The notes beneath the pieces were generated by a model that saw nothing but the letters and a program-made list of their open reading frames with translations, ran no database searches and was not told where the DNA came from. The translations under genes were made by a program, and so were the position numbers. 64,000 nucleotides of DNA from Kofleriaceae bacterium (GTDB taxonomy: Bacteria; Myxococcota_A; Polyangia; Haliangiales; Haliangiaceae), in contig JACKDR010000007.1 in the NCBI GenBank assembly GCA_020633495.1, forward strand, positions 1 to 64,000. Reading direction: 5' to 3'. Shown here in pieces: positions 60,645-64,000 of the stretch. Each line of letters starts with the position of its first letter. Position 1 is the stretch's first letter.

Positions 60645-61472
60645 GTGGAACGCCTGCGCGCCCTGACCCTCAACATCTGGAACCGCCAGGGCCCGTGGGA
60701 GCGCCGGCTGCCGCTCCTGCGAGACGCCTTCACCCGCCTCGCCCCGGACGTCATCGGCCTGCAGGAGGTCATGGCCTTCGGCGGCCGCTCCCAGGCCGAC
60801 GAGCTGGCCGACGGCCTCGGCCTGCACGCCCACTACGGCGTCGCCTGGCCCATGGGCGGCGGCCTGTCGATGGGCAACGCGATCCTGTCGCCGCACCCCC
60901 TGGTCGAGACCGACGTCCTGCCGCTGCCGGCGCCCGACGGCTTCGACCCGCGCAGCGCCGCGTTCGCCGTGCTCGACGCGCCGTGCGGCCGGGTCCCCGT
61001 GTTCTGCACCCACCTCACGTTCCAGCCGTTCATGGGCCACGCCCGCTGCGCCCAGGTCCGGGCCCTGGCCGACCACGTCGCCACCCGCGCCCCGCTCGAC
61101 GGCTTCCCGCCGATCCTGCTCGGCGACTTCAACGCCGAGCCCGACTCCGACGAGATGCGCTTCCTGCGCGGGCTCACCCCGCTGGGGGGCAAGAGCGTCT
61201 ACTTCGCGGACTGCTGGGACGCGACCACCGGTCGCACCGGCGCCGATCCCGGCTTCACCTACGACCGGCGCAACGTCTACGCGCTGCGATCCCGGGAGCC
61301 GTCCCGGCGGATCGACTACGTCTACGTCCGCGGCCCGGATCGCGCCCTCCGCGGCGAGCCCCTGGCCTGCCGGGTCGTCGTCGACGAGGCCATCGACGGC
61401 GTCTGGCCGTCCGACCATTTCGGGGTGCTGGCCGAGATCCAGGCCGCGGCGCGACCGCACGACCCTTATTGA
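60645..61472 (+). CDS. EEP-fold hydrolase
   Basis: A 275-residue endonuclease/exonuclease/phosphatase-family protein: ALTLNIWNRQGPWERR, DVIGLQEVMAFGGR (Glu), SMGNAILSPHPL, FCTHLTFQPFMGHARCAQV, ILLGDFNAEPDSDEMRFL (Asp/Asn) and WPSDHFGVLAEI (Asp-His). It has no signal peptide. The GTG start at 60645 is required to begin VERLRALTLNIW. It is divergent from the ketopantoate-reductase-like gene. The substrate (nucleic acid, phospholipid or inositol phosphate) is unknown. Confidence 0.9.
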   Translation: MERLRALTLNIWNRQGPWERRLPLLRDAFTRLAPDVIGLQEVMAFGGRSQADELADGLGLHAHYGVAWPMGGGLSMGNAILSPHPLVETDVLPLPAPDGFDPRSAAFAVLDAPCGRVPVFCTHLTFQPFMGHARCAQVRALADHVATRAPLDGFPPILLGDFNAEPDSDEMRFLRGLTPLGGKSVYFADCWDATTGRTGADPGFTYDRRNVYALRSREPSRRIDYVYVRGPDRALRGEPLACRVVVDEAIDGVWPSDHFGVLAEIQAAARPHDPY

Positions 61473-61540
61473 AGTGACCCGCCGAAACCCTCGGCCGCGA
61501 TTTCGTGTCGAGCGGGGCGCCGGGCTACAATTTCCCCCGG

Positions 61541-62455
61541 ATGCAGATCACCTTCTGGGGCGTGCGGGGCAGCTACCCCGTGCCCGGACCGCAGACCGTG
61601 CGCTACGGCGGCCAGACGTCGTGCGTGGAGGTGCGGTCGTCCGGCGGTGGCTGCCTGATCCTCGACGCCGGCACCGGCCTGCGCGCGCTCGGCCAGAAGC
61701 TGGCGCGCGAGAGCGGCGGCGCCGCCGGCCGCTACCACGTGCTGCTGTCGCACGTGCACTGGGATCACATCCAGGGCCTGCCGTTCTTCGAGCCGGCGTA
61801 CATCCCCGGCACGACGATCGCCGTCTACGCCCTGCTGACCGCCGCCGACGAGCTGCAGCAGGTGATCGGCGGCATCACCCGCCACGAGTTCTTCCCGGTC
61901 CCGCTCGACTCGGTGCCGGCGCACTTCCAGTACCACGAGGTCGAGCCCGGCGTGCGCATGACCCTGGGCGAGTTCCTGGTGCTGCCGATCGCGCTCAACC
62001 ACCCGTTCGGCGCGGTCGGCTACCGCATCGACTGCGACGGCGCCAGCGTCGCCTACGTCGCCGACACCGCGCCGTTCACCGACGTCCTGCACAAGCAGCA
62101 CTTCCTGCGCGGGCTCGAGCCGCTGTCCGACGCCGATCGCGAGACCCTGGCGCAGATCCGCGCCGACCTGGTCAAGGCGATCACCCGCTGCGACACGGTC
62201 ATCTACGACACCCACTTCCTGCCCGACGAGTACAAGCGGTTCCCGCACTACGGCCACTCGACGCCCGAGCACGCGCTCGCGCTGTGCGTCGAGGCCAAGG
62301 TCCGCCGCCTCGTCCTCTACCACCACGCTCCCGGCCACAGCGACGACCTGATGGATCAGGTCGCCAAGGACTACGCGGCCCAGGGCGAGGCGGTCGGCGT
62401 CGAGGTGATCACCTCGTTCGAGGGCATGGAGCTCGACATCGAGGGGGCGCCGTGA
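61541..62455 (+). CDS. Metallo-beta-lactamase-fold hydrolase, first of a tandem pair
   Basis: A 304-residue binuclear metal hydrolase. The HxHxDH site is LSHVHWDHIQGLPFF, the later His is in IALNHPFGAVGY, the bridging Asp in VADTAPF and the final His in LYHHAPGHSDD. The family opening TFWGVRGSYPVPGPQTVRYGG is characteristic of a subgroup of metal-dependent hydrolases that is not lactamase. ATG 61541 is taken; an upstream in-frame GTG at 61505 is less likely. Its stop overlaps the start of the second copy by four bases (GTGA). Confidence 0.92.
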   Translation: MQITFWGVRGSYPVPGPQTVRYGGQTSCVEVRSSGGGCLILDAGTGLRALGQKLARESGGAAGRYHVLLSHVHWDHIQGLPFFEPAYIPGTTIAVYALLTAADELQQVIGGITRHEFFPVPLDSVPAHFQYHEVEPGVRMTLGEFLVLPIALNHPFGAVGYRIDCDGASVAYVADTAPFTDVLHKQHFLRGLEPLSDADRETLAQIRADLVKAITRCDTVIYDTHFLPDEYKRFPHYGHSTPEHALALCVEAKVRRLVLYHHAPGHSDDLMDQVAKDYAAQGEAVGVEVITSFEGMELDIEGAP

Positions 62456-63288
62456 AGGTCCGGTTCTGGGGCGTGCGCGGCTCGTTCGCGATGAGTGGGC
62501 GCGAGTTCCTGCGCTACGGCGGCAACACGCCGTGCGTCGAGCTGCAGACCGACGACGGCCAGCGCCTGGTGATCGACCTCGGCACCGGCGCCACCGAGCT
62601 GGCCAAGTCGCTGATGGGCACCGCGCTGGGCAAGGGCACCGGCGAGCTGCCGATCCTCCTGACCCACACCCACCTCGATCACATCCAGGGCCTGCCGTTC
62701 TTCACGCCGTTCTTCCTCGAGGGCAACCACATCAGCATCCACGGCGTCGACCCCGACGGCACGTCGCTCGAGGCCACGCTGCAGAACCAGCTCGCGCCGC
62801 ACTACAGCCCGCTGGGCGGGCTCGAGAACCTGTCGGCGCACGTGTCCATCGAGGCGTTCCAGCCCGGCGATCGCCTGGCCCTGGGCCCGTTCAAGATCCG
62901 GACCGCGGCGATGCCGCACGCGACGATGCGCACCACCGCGTTCCGCATCGAGGCCGACGGCAAGGTCGTGACGTTCCTGTCCGACGTCGAGTACCCCGAC
63001 CCGGAGGCGCCGGATCCGCAGGCGGTGGCGCTGGCGATGGGCGCCGACCTGCTGATCCACGACGCGATGCACCCCGACGACGAGTACGACCTGCGCCGCG
63101 GCTGGGGCCACTCGCCGGTGTGCGCGGGGATCGCCGTCGCGACCGCGGCGCTGTGCAAGCGGCTGGCGCTGTTCCACCACAGCCCCGACGCCACCGACGA
63201 CCAGATCGACGCCCTGGTGGCGAGCGCCCAGGCGCAGACCAGCATCCCGCTGTTCGCCGCCGCCGAGGGCAGCTACGTCGAGATCTAG
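62452..63288 (+). CDS. Metallo-beta-lactamase-fold hydrolase, second of the tandem pair
   Basis: The 278-residue paralogue keeps the same opening (VRFWGVRGSFAMSGREFLRYGG) and a full HxHxDH site, LTHTHLDHIQGLPFF. MPHATMRTTAF gives the next His, FLSDVEYPDP the bridging Asp and LFHHSPDATDDQ the last His. It is about 26 residues shorter than its neighbour. The two were made by duplication and are translationally coupled, so they may form a heteromer or act on related phosphodiesters or thioesters; the substrate is unknown. Confidence 0.92.
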   Translation: MKVRFWGVRGSFAMSGREFLRYGGNTPCVELQTDDGQRLVIDLGTGATELAKSLMGTALGKGTGELPILLTHTHLDHIQGLPFFTPFFLEGNHISIHGVDPDGTSLEATLQNQLAPHYSPLGGLENLSAHVSIEAFQPGDRLALGPFKIRTAAMPHATMRTTAFRIEADGKVVTFLSDVEYPDPEAPDPQAVALAMGADLLIHDAMHPDDEYDLRRGWGHSPVCAGIAVATAALCKRLALFHHSPDATDDQIDALVASAQAQTSIPLFAAAEGSYVEI

Positions 63289-63310
63289 CCGGCCGTAGCC
63301 GGCCGTAGGG

Positions 63311-63340
63311 CCCGTGCCCGTGCCCGTGCCCGTGCCCGTG
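63311..63340. repeat. Hexanucleotide microsatellite (CCCGTG)5
   Basis: Five perfect CCCGTG copies lie in the 94-base spacer between the convergent hydrolase and ferritin-like genes. Two more such hexamer runs occur in spacers of this window. Confidence 0.95.
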
Positions 63341-63382
63341 CCCGATCCGAAATCCGGGCTCTGAGCCTGGCCGTCGGGCCCG

Positions 63383-64000
<618 letters not shown>

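Overview
This is a very GC-rich, gene-dense bacterial chromosome segment with strong third-position GC bias. It looks like a myxobacterium (Myxococcota), probably of the Haliangium/Kofleria side. The supporting signs are MYXO-CTERM-type C-terminal sorting tails (19668-22082, and an internal one in 484-4467), many lipoproteins, thrombospondin type 3 repeats, a Hanks-type Ser/Thr kinase beside a SpoIIE-type phosphatase, a partner-switching module and a large exopolysaccharide locus. The taxonomic call is an inference from gene content. No rRNA gene, CRISPR array, prophage or plasmid function is visible.

Layout. 1-5000: the start of phoU, a giant composite lipoprotein, then a tRNA-Arg/tRNA-Lys pair with a clear sigma70-type promoter and a textbook terminator. 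5236-18172: mostly enzymes and envelope proteins (a fused hydrolase/acyl-CoA synthetase-like protein, an M14 carboxypeptidase, a secreted EEP-fold hydrolase, free-methionine sulfoxide reductase, a TPR protein, a GNAT protein, TrpS), plus a four-copy alternating inverted repeat at 16541-16888. 18211-39946: a polysaccharide region with a heparinase-like MYXO-CTERM protein, an oxidoreductase-epimerase fusion, two glycosyltransferases, a polysaccharide deacetylase, two Wzz-type co-polymerases, a BY-kinase-like ATPase, an initiating sugar transferase and a Wza-type export lipoprotein. An anti-sigma kinase, a STAS antagonist and an erythromycin-esterase-family lipoprotein are embedded in it. No Wzx flippase or Wzy polymerase is present in the window.

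40026-52923: an active/inactive M16 protease pair, the kinase and phosphatase pair, EttA, an M50 site-2 protease and several conserved unknowns. 52953-54501: a REP-associated tyrosine transposase (RAYT-like) gene with five short GC-rich repeats on each side, the two arrays in opposite orientation. This is the most likely under-described element here. 54598-64000: a class C beta-lactamase-fold lipoprotein, a HEAT-like protein, an isocitrate/isopropylmalate-type dehydrogenase, a ketopantoate-reductase-like protein, an EEP-fold hydrolase, two tandem metallo-beta-lactamase-fold hydrolases and a partial diiron ferritin-like protein.

Three genes (22172-24206, 27757-28567, 56739-58152) each appear broken by one extra base in a G or C run. 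That shared pattern suggests assembly errors at least as strongly as real pseudogenes. All functional calls are by reading motifs; no database search was run.
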